Assembly (NCBI GenBank): GCA_030849835.1 | Contig: JASAOC010002118.1 | Coordinates: 1-64,000, forward strand | Length of the DNA stretch: 64,000 nt | Source: Herpetomonas samuelpessoai | Taxonomy: Eukaryota > Euglenozoa > Kinetoplastea > Trypanosomatida > Trypanosomatidae | Reading direction: 5' to 3' | Made by a program: the position numbers and the translations under genes | Shown: positions 1 through 8,835 of the stretch, in pieces | Layout: the number at the start of each line of letters is the position of its first letter | Numbering within the stretch: the first letter of the stretch is position 1 | The notes under the pieces: generated by a model | The model's database searches: none | Seen by the model: the letters and a program-made list of their open reading frames with translations, nothing else | What the model was told of the DNA's origin: nothing

Positions 1-135
1 CGGGATGCCGTGGCCGGTGATGTAGAAGAAGCCCCACGTGCGGCACGCATCGTCAATGGCGTGCGCCACCTCCATCAGCGCATCCTTGTTATCCTCGTAG
101 AGAGGGGCGATATCGATGAGGGGAAGGGAAGTCAT
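1..135 (-). CDS. 2-oxoglutarate/Fe(II)-dependent oxygenase-like protein, N-terminal part (cut by window edge)
   Basis: Only the first 45 codons lie in the window; the gene continues beyond the left edge. The peptide opens with MTSLPLIDIAPL and runs on to a WGFFYITGHGIP segment. This is the typical N-terminal (DIOX_N) region of the isopenicillin-N-synthase/flavanone-hydroxylase type of non-haem iron oxygenases. Members use Fe(II), oxygen and 2-oxoglutarate (or oxygen alone, as IPNS does) to oxidise small molecules; the substrate here cannot be told. The HxD...H iron ligands would lie in the unseen C-terminal part, so activity cannot be judged. The ATG is the first one after a predicted splice acceptor AG at 193-194, which follows a pyrimidine tract on the minus strand. 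Confidence 0.8.
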   Translation of the reverse strand, partial: MTSLPLIDIAPLYEDNKDALMEVAHAIDDACRTWGFFYITGHGIP

Positions 136-655
136 GGTGAAGGTCGGATAAACGTGTGGCACGTGTGTAATGAAGCAACTTTTTTTTTTTGCCTTTCAAC
201 AAAAGAAAAGGAAAAGCTCAGCGAATTGCGTCAGTAAATGAAAAGACAGCGTTATCTGTTAAAAGAAACTATCGAACTACGTCACGACCACGTTATCAAG
301 ACGGAAGAGGAAGTCCATGTGAAACCATAGCAAGGCAAACGGATCCGAGAGGAAAGCCATAACCGATGGGGATCCCTTGTTTCCGATAATCCATGTCCAA
401 TTGTGGAAGCCGCAGTCAAATTTAAAGTGTTTCCGTGTGTGTCGATTTCTTTGATGGCGCGTGTGTGAGGTGGTTGCTTCATGGGTTCTCGTACGCGCGC
501 CAAACCTATTCCTGGTGGCTCCGCTAATGCTGCACTTGTCAAGCGACACTCCTATCCCGCGATCGGCGTATGTGTGTGTGTGTGTGACGTGCAGGAGTCC
601 CATTGGGCCGATACCAGAAATAGGGAAGAGTCGGATCATGTGAAAGTGCTCCCCA
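136..655. other. Intergenic/UTR region
   Basis: No convincing gene is seen. The left part holds the 5' UTR and splice signal of the oxygenase gene. The rest should be 3' UTR of the tubulin-ligase-like gene and contains a short (TG)8 run at 571-586. Open frames here have irregular composition and no recognisable domain. Confidence 0.5.
193..217 (-). promoter_or_regulatory. Predicted trans-splice acceptor and polypyrimidine tract for the 2-OG oxygenase gene
   Basis: On the minus strand a C/T-rich run (GCTTTTCCTTTTCTTTTG) is followed by AG at 193-194, about 58 nt upstream of the ATG at 133-135. This is the arrangement expected for spliced-leader addition. The exact acceptor is inferred. Confidence 0.45.
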
Positions 656-2353
656 TCAAAGAATCGTGGTGGCCAAGCGCACCATCTCTCGCTGTCGACC
701 GCGCTCTTCCTCAGACCAATCGGCCACGGTGGGTTGAGCAGGTTCATCAACGTCAACACCGCACGGGACGTAGTGGGGGAGCAGCTGAGAGAAATGCACG
801 TCACGCTTACGCACCATGGCCTCCTCCCTTGTGACGGAATGCTTCTGCGCAGCAGACGCCGCCACACCCTCATAACGCAAGTGCCCCTGGTTGTCAGCGC
901 AAGGCTGCGCGTGAATCCCCTTGCGGTCCGTGTGCGTGTGGGCCGCAACCACGCGGAGCACATCGCGCAGCACCTGCTGCTTTACGCAAAAGTCAAAGTC
1001 TGTCTCGCAGAAGAGAGACGGAGAGTGATTTACCTCCATCAAGACAGGGGACAAGGTATCACCACGCAGCATGATGTCGAAGCCAAGGAGCTCAAAGCAA
1101 CTGCGTGGCCCAGCCCCTGTGGCGGCCAGCTCGCGGCGCAGCACAGGGATCCCGGAGAGAATTGTCAGGACAACACACTCGTCGATGCGACGCTTCACCG
1201 TCCGCCACGGCTCTTCCTCCTCCGTGGTGCTGCTGCAGCCGCCAGCAAGCTCATTGACAAAGTGCCGCATAAAACCCATGCCGCGTTTGTTTCCTTCCGC
1301 AGCCGAGGTAGCTTCCTTCACCGGTGCCACGGAATACCCTGCCTCACGTTTGTTCACTGCGTAGTTTGTCAAGTGCGCGCAGCTGTCCGTGCAGTTCTCG
1401 TCAGTGGGCGACGCGTAGGGTGATGCGCACATGCGCACAAGACCCTCTTCGTGGATGAAGAGCTGCACCCCGTGCAAGTCTCGAGGGAGCGCAGTGGCGG
1501 CACCCTCAGTGCCTGCCGTGACGGCATTACGGAGCCCCAGGCCGCGTGCGAGAGGTGGTGGTGACACGCTCGTCAGGAGAACATAGAGTCGTAGGTCAAA
1601 CTTTTTGCCTTCGACGAGCAGCGGACGGTCCACGTAGGCTTGGATCAAGCATTCTGCCGTCTTCTCGACGGTCTCGTCGTGCGCCAAGACACCGACAGGA
1701 TTGCGCGTCACGCGGATGCCGCGGCCCTGGCAGCCCTTGTTCGGTTTCACAATGAAGAACGCTCCTTTCGGGGCTTCATTCGCCATGTATCGGGTGAGGG
1801 AAGCCACGTCTGAGAGTGAGGAGAAACTTCTCGGGTACATATCCTCCAAGCACAGAAGCAACGAATGCCTTGCTGACGCGTCATTGTTGGGTGACGGTGC
1901 CGCCACTGCCTTGGCCCTGGCCGCGCCTGCCTGGCCGCCCCTCTTGTCAGCCTCGCCGTTGCAAAGCGCACGTATTTTCATGAGGCGCCGGAAGAGCGCC
2001 GCCTTGCGGGCGATGCAGTCCATGCCAGGGTAGTGATTCAGCCGCTGCGAAGGGAGCAGCGCAGCGACCCGCTTGGGATGCACGCTTCGGTCAACCCACA
2101 GTATCTGAGGCACATGCTTTGATCGGCAGTTGTCACGTCGCGGCGGCCCTTCCGCCTCACGCCGTGACGACAGCGCAGGCAGCGTGTGCCCTGCAATCGC
2201 AACACCGTGAAAGATGGCAGGGACTGCCTCTGTGCGACCGTCATCGTCAATGCACCATCCCAAACTGGCTGCTGCCGTGCGCACAACGTGGTAACGCGTG
2301 TCAGCGCAGTTGACAGTGCAGCACGGCGACGCCAATGCTGGGTTGCCCTCCAT
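656..2353 (-). CDS. Tubulin tyrosine ligase-like (TTLL) family enzyme
   Basis: The 565-residue product has the ordered motifs of the TTLL ATP-grasp family. They are NHYPGMDCIARK near residue 110, the nucleotide-binding IVKPNKGCQGRGIRV near 205, EGKKFDLRLYVLLTSV near 255, LTNYAVNK near 330, and ELLGFDIMLR followed by PVLMEVNHSPSL near 420-445. Family members ligate tyrosine, glutamate or glycine to tubulin tails or other proteins using ATP. The KFDLR and EVNHSPSL elements suggest a glutamylase- or glycylase-type TTLL rather than TTL itself, but the modification cannot be decided from sequence. Such enzymes act on flagellar and subpellicular microtubules, which are abundant in trypanosomatids. 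The ATG lies just after a strong pyrimidine tract. A low-complexity Ala/Arg/Ser segment sits near residues 140-165. Confidence 0.88.
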   Translation of the reverse strand: MEGNPALASPCCTVNCADTRYHVVRTAAASLGWCIDDDGRTEAVPAIFHGVAIAGHTLPALSSRREAEGPPRRDNCRSKHVPQILWVDRSVHPKRVAALLPSQRLNHYPGMDCIARKAALFRRLMKIRALCNGEADKRGGQAGAARAKAVAAPSPNNDASARHSLLLCLEDMYPRSFSSLSDVASLTRYMANEAPKGAFFIVKPNKGCQGRGIRVTRNPVGVLAHDETVEKTAECLIQAYVDRPLLVEGKKFDLRLYVLLTSVSPPPLARGLGLRNAVTAGTEGAATALPRDLHGVQLFIHEEGLVRMCASPYASPTDENCTDSCAHLTNYAVNKREAGYSVAPVKEATSAAEGNKRGMGFMRHFVNELAGGCSSTTEEEEPWRTVKRRIDECVVLTILSGIPVLRRELAATGAGPRSCFELLGFDIMLRGDTLSPVLMEVNHSPSLFCETDFDFCVKQQVLRDVLRVVAAHTHTDRKGIHAQPCADNQGHLRYEGVAASAAQKHSVTREEAMVRKRDVHFSQLLPHYVPCGVDVDEPAQPTVADWSEEERGRQREMVRLATTIL

Positions 2354-2378
2354 CGCCTCTGTGACAGTGCGTTTTGTG

Positions 2379-2505
2379 CTTTATGGGTGTGTGATGAACA
2401 GCGAGAGGAAGAGAATAGCGAAAAGACGTTAGAAAAAAAAAAACAGATAAAGAAGATAAAGAAGATGAAGGAGATAAAGGAAGGAAAGGAAAGGAACGGG
2501 GGTTG
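2379..2505 (-). promoter_or_regulatory. Predicted trans-splice acceptor region of the TTLL gene
   Basis: On the minus strand about 100 nt of almost pure C/T, ending in T11 and CTCTTCCTCT, precede the first AG at 2379-2380, 26 nt upstream of the ATG. A second AG lies within 10 nt of the ATG. This is one of the clearest polypyrimidine tracts in the window. Confidence 0.5.
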
Positions 2506-3173
2506 GGAAAGAGTTATGCTCATGGTTGCGTACATTTCACGGTGCGGGGTGGTGCAAGAGAGGCTGGAATGAAACTGGCGAATGGGCGGAGTGCCCTGTC
2601 ATTGGCCTCCGTACCGCGACGCACAACTCGCATCCATGTATCTTGTGACGGAAACAAAGGACACCACGGCGTATGTTGCTACAGGCGCGCGCACTTCCGC
2701 CGCTATCCTCTGCCTCTGTTCGAGCCCCAGACATGCCAAATAGCGTGTGTTGACTCCGTCGTCGGCACACCGAAAAACTCCGCATAGAAGTCACAGCGCC
2801 TTTGAGTTGACAGCACGTCAGCCACACACCTGTCATCGACGCCAGCGCCGTGAATCATATGTTGACTGCTCCTCTCCTTAATTCTCATGGATGATTTGTT
2901 TAACGTATATAGACTCTGTCGACGTGGATCAGAATGGGAAGTGGAGGGAGGTATAATATCGTAGCCAACAATAAGAAGAAAGGAAGAAAACAAAAACTCT
3001 CTAAGGTGCACGGGATTAACGTGAAAACACTCGCAAACGGAAATGGGGGTACGTACCAAATGTGCCACAGGTATTATTTGAGAGGGAAGGGTCTGCGAGG
3101 TAAAGGAGTAGAAAGTGCGGGTACAGATACAGGTAAAGACAGACAACGAGGAATCTCGAAATACGACAGGGGC

Positions 3174-3194
3174 AAAAAAAAAAAAAAAAAAAAA
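3174..3194. repeat. Homopolymer A21 (T21 on the sense strand)
   Basis: Twenty-one consecutive A on the plus strand, in a gap. On the transcribed sense strand it is a T run and could serve as part of a polypyrimidine tract. Run length may be affected by sequencing error. Confidence 0.8.
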
Positions 3195-3710
3195 GCAGTG
3201 ACATAAGGACCACACCGCAGAGAATCGTGCCGGACGAGTGCGTTGCAGAATGTTTACCCCTCCCCCCTCACCACCTATCGACTCGAAAAAGAAAATCGTG
3301 CCCGTTGGAAAGCGGTTATGTTGGTGTGAGGGTGGGTTGGGAACGGATAATCAAGTCCGTAGTACTGCCTCCTTTGCCAAGAGAGCACCTCTGAACGACG
3401 GCACGCGTTCTCTGCGTAGCGAAAAAGCTAACCCCCTCCTTCCCGTGGAGAGATGAGGCATCTTAAGCGTATTCTCGACAAATAAAAGTGGGTGCTCTAT
3501 CAAAGCAATCAGAATGAAGGGAAAGAAGAGACTTGCGGAAACGGCAGCAGAAGTCACCAAGGTTGGAAGGAAAAACAAACCGGTGTGGTGGTCTCCCTCC
3601 GACTTCCTTTCACAGTGGATAGGTGTCTCCGTTGGAGAGGAGCGGTGGCTGGGGGTGGGCCTGGGAGAGGAGAAACATGGCGTACACCAAGGTTTGCCAT
3701 TCTGTGACCG

Positions 3711-3726
3711 CCCCCCCCCCCCCCCC
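3711..3726. repeat. Homopolymer C16 (G16 in the predicted mRNA)
   Basis: Sixteen C in a row on the plus strand, 51 nt beyond the stop codon of the SAP-motif gene. In the minus-strand transcript this is a G16 run in the predicted 3' UTR, able in principle to form G-quadruplex structures. Confidence 0.8.
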
Positions 3727-3777
3727 TGCGCCCTCGACCACCATGCTCACCTTTCCCGTCGATGGTCCTCAAATCCC

Positions 3778-4587
3778 TTACGCAGCCTTGTGGATAGCCG
3801 TCAGGATGTCCGCTTTGGTGCGCTGACCGCTGATGCTGATGGAGTGCTCCTTGGCGAACTCCTTGAGCGCGGCGAGGGTCCAGCTTGGGCTGGGCTTGGC
3901 CGAGGCCTGGCGCTTGCTGGTGGCCTTCTTGGTGCTGCGGGGGCGAGAGGTGGAGCGGCTACGGCTGCGAGTGCTGGCTTTGGAGGCCTTGCTGGTGCTG
4001 CGCGCGCGCGAGCTCGACTTCTTCGCAGCCTTGCGTGAGGGGGTCGTCGCCACCTTGGCGGGTGAGGGCGAGCGAGTGGCCGCGGTGGAGCGGGGAGCGC
4101 TTGCACTGCGACCGCGCTTGGCAGGGGAGGCCTTCTTGGGGGAGGCTTTCTTTGGAGAAGCCTTCTTGGCAGGGGAGGCCTTCCTGGCGCTGGTGGAGCG
4201 GCTTCGGCTACCAGACGGCGCGCGCGCGCGAGGGGAGGTTGCCGGGGACTTGACCACCGACGAGCGCCGAGATGGCGTCTCGGCCTGCGCAGTCTCGGCC
4301 AACTCCTTCGCCTCGATGTCGTCCTCGGACAGGCTGGGCACGTTGAGGCGCTCTGGTGTGTGGGATTTCGGTGCCCAGCGTTTATGTGCCGCGCGCATCA
4401 ACGCCTTGCGACGTTCGGAGCCGAGCCTCGCAGCCGTGTGCCTCGCCTGACGCAGGTACGCCCACAGGCCAGCCTCCACATCAAGCTGGGGGTTCCCCTC
4501 ATCGTCGAAGATGCGGTGCTCCGGCAGCGGCAGGTCGGCATCGTCCACCTCGGGCTTGGTGAAAACGTACTTGGTCCAGAAGCGCAT
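3778..4587 (-). CDS. Basic H1-like protein with C-terminal SAP motif (DNA/RNA-binding, function unknown)
   Basis: 269 residues from the ATG at 4585-4587; the frame is open further upstream, but only without an ATG. The N-terminus (1-75) is Trp/Arg-containing and not recognised. Residues 105-232 are very rich in Ser, Arg, Lys, Ala and Pro, with tandem KKASP units at about 137-157 that resemble histone H1 tails and offer many phosphorylation sites. Residues 235-268 (WTLAALKEFAKEHSI...TKADILTAIHKA) fit the SAP helix-extension-helix motif, known from chromatin and RNA-processing proteins. I infer a nucleic-acid-binding protein of nucleus or kinetoplast; the start lacks an obvious mitochondrial presequence. 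A likely splice acceptor (AG at 4656-4657) follows a pyrimidine run. Confidence 0.8.
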   Translation of the reverse strand: MRFWTKYVFTKPEVDDADLPLPEHRIFDDEGNPQLDVEAGLWAYLRQARHTAARLGSERRKALMRAAHKRWAPKSHTPERLNVPSLSEDDIEAKELAETAQAETPSRRSSVVKSPATSPRARAPSGSRSRSTSARKASPAKKASPKKASPKKASPAKRGRSASAPRSTAATRSPSPAKVATTPSRKAAKKSSSRARSTSKASKASTRSRSRSTSRPRSTKKATSKRQASAKPSPSWTLAALKEFAKEHSISISGQRTKADILTAIHKAA

Positions 4588-6442
4588 GAGGATGGAAGGT
4601 GGCACGTGTACAAGGGCGCGAAAAGAAACAAAGCCTGGATAAAGCAAAGGAGCTTCTATGAAAGCGAAAAGGGGAGAAGAATCAACGAAAGAAAATTTTT
4701 AAAAAGCAAGCTGAGGGAATCTAAAGAGAAAGGAAGCTGTGCTCTTGGGCCAAGTTGCGCTGAGCTGGTAAGACTAGAAGGCACGCAGCGCAAGGAGCAA
4801 CGGATGAAGGAATCATACGACGGACATGAAGCACATAGTCCCTCCGTGATGGCACCTCGTGCACGAGAGAGCTACATCAGCAACTTTCGTGGCAGAGTAT
4901 CAGCATGGAGCAGGGCGTCCTGTACCAGACGCATGACAGCGTCTTGCCTCGCTCTCGTGTCTTTTCTGTCTCTGCACTTTCTATTTTGGGAACGTTTTCT
5001 CATGAGATGCGGGTTTTGGCGATCAAACTGTGAGATGTGTGTGACAATCCTTAGGTGGTGGAGAGCATGAGAAAGTGGAAAGAAAGAAAAAAAAAAAAAG
5101 AGGGGCTACGGGCCCCATTTAGCATAAGAGAAAAGCAGTGGAGAATGAATATCCATTTTCACGGGGAGTCTTTGGTTTGTACAACAGATGAAAGACGAGC
5201 GAAAAGAAAGGCATACACGCACGGGACACACAGAGAGAGGAGTGGGAAGAGAACTGTAGAAAAAAAAGCACGATAACAGGAAAGTGGGGCGCGAGAAGAC
5301 GTGTTAGAATTGCATCCCTTTATGAGAGAGAAACGCACGCTGTGGAAAGAAAATGGTTTACTTGAAAAAAAAAATGATCACAAGGGAGGAACACAAGAGC
5401 CGGCCCAGATCTCCACTGCGAGCAAATTTCGCAAACGCACACACGCGCAAACACATAGACGTGCTCCCTAGACGTCCACACCACACACACACATATGTTT
5501 ATCATTGGTGACAGCACACAGAGGAGTGAGGATAGTGTTCTGAGGAGTGGCTGGGATGCATCGAAGAGCGGGGCAGTCTTGACGTTTCAGAGACGGCGTG
5601 CTGCGTCTCTCGCTCTCACGTGCGGCTGAGGCGGAGAGGAAAAGACATCTGGGAGGCCTGACGCAAAAAGAAAAAAAAATAGTTACAGACATTTCATTAC
5701 TTTGTTTTGCTTTGCGGGAGAGAAAGCAGCGAAAAGAAGAATGTGAGATGTCGCGAGGGTGGAAATAGAAGAGAGGACCCGCCGAGAGAACATGAAGCCC
5801 ACCATCCGCAGCATCCTCATCGTTGACCTTCTCTGGAGTGGAACGGAGACGCGTTTGGGGGACACGGCACTGTTCAGTCCTCTTCGATTGGCAACTAACA
5901 CAGAACACACACACACACCAGCAACCCGTGAAAACCCGTTCCCGTGGGAAGCCACGCTGAAGAGAAACAACCGACATGCATCAGGGTAGTATCAAACTCC
6001 ATGTGTGCTGCACACCAAAGGAGTCGTCTCCATGGGCAGCCCAAGACACCGATCAGAGAGAAGACAAAGGGCAGCACTATCCACAGCGACGATGTCGATC
6101 ATGTATTCTGTGTGATCGTGAAAGCTCATCAAAGGGCGAACAGTGAAGGAAGCCAGTAGATCTTGCGGTTGCGGACGTACCTCTTAGGGACAGTGGATGC
6201 TTGAAGACACCGCAGCGAGGCAAACCTGTTCAGCACGGTGTGTTTTGGCTGGGTTGGCTTGGCTCTCCTGCAAACGTCCTCGCATGGATCATAGAACGCG
6301 ACATGCGCATCTTAAGCAGCCCTGAAACCTTGCGCGGGCTCTTGTCCTCATGCAAGTCGCAGATTCCACTGAGCACATGAGCTCCGTCGCTATTATCGTT
6401 CCGCTCGCTGTCTCTGCCTTCAGGAGCTTGCAGCTGCCTCAC
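4588..6442. other. Intergenic/UTR region, 1.9 kb
   Basis: No gene is recognisable on either strand. It contains the splice region of the SAP-motif gene, several A-rich runs near 5088-5100 and 5365-5378, and short CA/CT-type simple sequence near 5480-5495 and 5905-5920. The largest open frames are compositionally unlike the neighbouring genes. Confidence 0.5.
4656..4695 (-). promoter_or_regulatory. Predicted trans-splice acceptor of the SAP-motif gene
   Basis: On the minus strand TTCTTCTCCCCTTTTCGC is followed by TTTCATAG, placing the AG at 4656-4657, 68 nt upstream of the chosen ATG. This position also shows that the ATG at 4585-4587 is the first in the mature transcript. Confidence 0.45.
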
Positions 6443-7924
6443 TCACAGGTGAGCGGTCGGGAAGAGCTTCTGCTCAAAAGGATAGAAGCAGCCAGGGTTC
6501 ATGATGTTGTCAGGGTCCAAGGCCTTCTTGATGGTTTCCTGCACATCAATGTGGGACTGTCCGTGCTCATTGACGACATGGTGGACCTTGCCGATGCCAA
6601 TGCCGTGCTCACCGGACACCGTACCGCCCATCGCCACCGCGCGCTTCACCATGTTAGATTCAAGTTCCCGGGAGCGCTTGAAATCCTCCTCATCGGTGTA
6701 CGGGATCAGGACGTGGAAGTTCGAGTCGGCAATGTGCGCGCAGACAAAGCACAATTTCTTCGCAGCCGCAAACTCCTCTTCCGTCTCACCGATGCACTTG
6801 GCCAACGCCGTCAGAGGCACGCACACGTCGGTGGTAATCACCCTCTGCATCCCCTTCGCCTTCTCGCAGTGCATCGCAGCAAAGAGACACGCACGCCGCG
6901 CCAGCCACGCACTGTCAAGCGACTTGCCGTCCTTCAGGTACCGCATATTCTCCGCTCCGCAAGACTTGAAAATCTTCTCCACAACCTTGTAGTCGCGATG
7001 AGCGTCACGCTTCTTTGGATCGTTGGTCGTGAACTCCAAGAGCACCGTCGCTGTCACAGGGAGGGCCGTTCCACTGTACGCGTTCGACGCCGCCATGCCC
7101 TCCTTGTTCACCAACTCACAGCGCAGCAGCGTGTGCGGCGTGCCCTTCTGCTTCAGCGCCACAACAGCCTTCACAGCGGCCTCCGTCGTCTTGAAGTTCG
7201 CGACGGCACCCGTGTTGTACTTCTGGTCAGGGTGCAGCATGAAGCACGCCTCGCAGATGATGCCAAGCGTGCCCTCGCTCCCAATGTACAGCTGCGTCAG
7301 CTCCAGGCCAGCAGACGACTTCCGCACCACCTGTCGCGTCTGCACCACGTCACCCTTGGGCGTCACAACACGCAGGGACAGCACATTCTCCCGCGTCGTC
7401 CCGTACCGCATCGTGCACATCCCGCTCCCAGACGTCGCCACCATGCCGCCAACGTTCGGGTTCGACGACGGGTCCGGACCAAACAGGAAGCCCGCCTTCT
7501 TGGCAGCCTTGTTCAGCTCCATCTTCGTCACGCCAGCACCCACCCATGCGCAGGCGTTCTCCGCGTCAATGTCCAAGCGCTTCAGCCGGTCCGTCCCGAC
7601 CACAAGGCCACCTGCATACGGAATCGCACCACCCTCAATGCCTGTACCACCACCACGTGGCGTCATCGGCATCTTGTGCTTGGCGCAGATCTTCACCACA
7701 GCAGCCACCTTCTCGATGCTGTCTGGCTGCACCGCTGCAGCGGGTGTCGACGAGATGTGGCTCGACTTGTCACGACTGTACAGACGGGTCAGCGTCGTCT
7801 TGTCGGTCACAAACGACTTCGCGTCCCACCCGCCGAGGGCCTGGATTTCGTCCAGGCAGGCCTTGTAGCGCGCCTGGCGCTGAGCGAACGGCTCAACTTC
7901 AAATTCCTTCTGAGGTTTGGACAT
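6443..7924 (-). CDS. D-lactate dehydrogenase-like FAD-binding oxidoreductase
   Basis: 493 residues. An FAD-binding (PCMH-type) domain occupies about residues 55-240, with the PRGGGTGIEGG pyrophosphate-binding motif near 89-99 and NPNVGGMVATSGSG near 155-168. The C-terminal domain carries VSGEHGIGIGK near 436-446 and ends in the typical LDPDNIMNPG near 470-479. This order is that of the D-lactate dehydrogenase (cytochrome)/glycolate oxidase GlcD family, which oxidises D-2-hydroxyacids. D-lactate would come from the trypanothione-dependent glyoxalase pathway. Family members are usually mitochondrial, but the N-terminus (MSKPQKEFEVE) lacks a clear presequence. The last three residues, AHL, fit the PTS1 pattern, so a glycosomal location is possible. 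The ATG is well supported; the alkyl-DHAP synthase subfamily is less likely from motif spacing. Confidence 0.88.
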   Translation of the reverse strand: MSKPQKEFEVEPFAQRQARYKACLDEIQALGGWDAKSFVTDKTTLTRLYSRDKSSHISSTPAAAVQPDSIEKVAAVVKICAKHKMPMTPRGGGTGIEGGAIPYAGGLVVGTDRLKRLDIDAENACAWVGAGVTKMELNKAAKKAGFLFGPDPSSNPNVGGMVATSGSGMCTMRYGTTRENVLSLRVVTPKGDVVQTRQVVRKSSAGLELTQLYIGSEGTLGIICEACFMLHPDQKYNTGAVANFKTTEAAVKAVVALKQKGTPHTLLRCELVNKEGMAASNAYSGTALPVTATVLLEFTTNDPKKRDAHRDYKVVEKIFKSCGAENMRYLKDGKSLDSAWLARRACLFAAMHCEKAKGMQRVITTDVCVPLTALAKCIGETEEEFAAAKKLCFVCAHIADSNFHVLIPYTDEEDFKRSRELESNMVKRAVAMGGTVSGEHGIGIGKVHHVVNEHGQSHIDVQETIKKALDPDNIMNPGCFYPFEQKLFPTAHL

Positions 7925-8835
7925 GGATGATTTGTAGTGAGAGTCACCGGTTAGCGTTAGTGAAAAAAAAAAAAAGATAAAAGAATGAAAGGAAGTAATG
8001 ATGGCGTAAGGCCTAAAGAAGAAGAAGATGAGAAAAGAAGAGAGTCAAGTGCGAGGCGAATTGCGACTCCACGAATTGGAGAAGGTTGCGAAGTTACGTG
8101 AAGGAGAGGGGGGAAATGTCGACGGAAGAACAACTGAAAACGCATAGAAACGAGGAGAGAGAGAAGGAAGCAAGACGAAGGTAACATGTGAGAGCGTGTA
8201 AAGATTTTTCGCACCCATCAATAGGTTGATGCACGCTATAATCACGCATGTATGCATGTTGATTCTTGTCTGGTGTGTCGCGCAAACTCAGTAATGGACA
8301 CGCCGCGTTGCACCGCAGTGGGAAGTTCGCGGCGAACAGTTTCCTGCGATGCCAACGGACAGACAGCGCACGCATCTCGTCAAGGGGATATTCTTCTGTT
8401 TGTTGTTTTTTGTTGTTGCCCCTTCTCTTCTTACTTTGGCAAGAGGGAGAAGGAAGGAGGAGAAACGAAGGAACAAGAAACACAGAGGTGCCGCGATGCA
8501 GGAAAGGAAAGATGAGGACAACGCAAGTCAGGAGCGAAAAGGAACTCGACGGTAACGCGAAAAATTTGGAAAGGCAACAGGAAAATCAACAGACGCGTAA
8601 AGGCGAGTGCAGACGATCTTTTAGAGGGCTGCTCGTGAAGGCGTCGAGTGAAACCCTTCACCTCAAAAAATGAAGGCGATAGAAACCGGTCAGCGGGGAG
8701 AGTGGAGCACGGAATGAGGAGAGGATTGGCAACGGAAGTTCGCAAAGGTCCAAGCGGGGCGGAGCATGGCAACGCCACCACAACCGTGCGTCTCCCTTTC
8801 CAGCGCGGCGCCAATCTCCACCATACGCACGGTGC
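7925..8835. other. Intergenic/UTR region
   Basis: Holds the splice region of the D-LDH-like gene and the presumed 3' UTR of the C2HC zinc-finger gene. No further gene, RNA gene or long repeat is seen. Confidence 0.5.
8013..8046 (-). promoter_or_regulatory. Predicted trans-splice acceptor of the D-LDH-like gene
   Basis: On the minus strand TTCTTTTCTCATCTTCTTC is followed shortly by TTTAG, with AG at 8013-8014. Between this AG and the ATG at 7922-7924 there is no other AG, although a T13 run (7962-7974) lies closer to the start. The 5' UTR would be about 88 nt. Confidence 0.45.

Larger units (their letters stand above)
2354..3777. other. Intergenic/UTR region with A21 and C16 homopolymers
   Basis: No supportable gene. 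Next to the TTLL start is the splice region described separately. An A21 run lies at 3174-3194 and a C16 run (G16 on the transcribed-sense strand) at 3711-3726, in what should be the 3' UTR of the SAP-motif gene. Confidence 0.5.

Noticed and set aside
4588-4647. Extension of the SAP-motif gene upstream to 4647
   Set aside because: The extended frame starts at TTG, not ATG, and the ATG at 4585-4587 is the first one after the predicted acceptor.
5468-5977. 169-codon minus-strand frame in the 4.6-6.4 kb gap
   Set aside because: Cys/Phe-rich composition of chance pyrimidine-rich sequence, overlapping UTR.
6350-7930. Long plus-strand open frame opposite the D-LDH-like gene
   Set aside because: It is the mirror of a GC-rich coding gene, translates to Arg/His/Leu-rich sequence without domains, and lies against the strand of all other genes.
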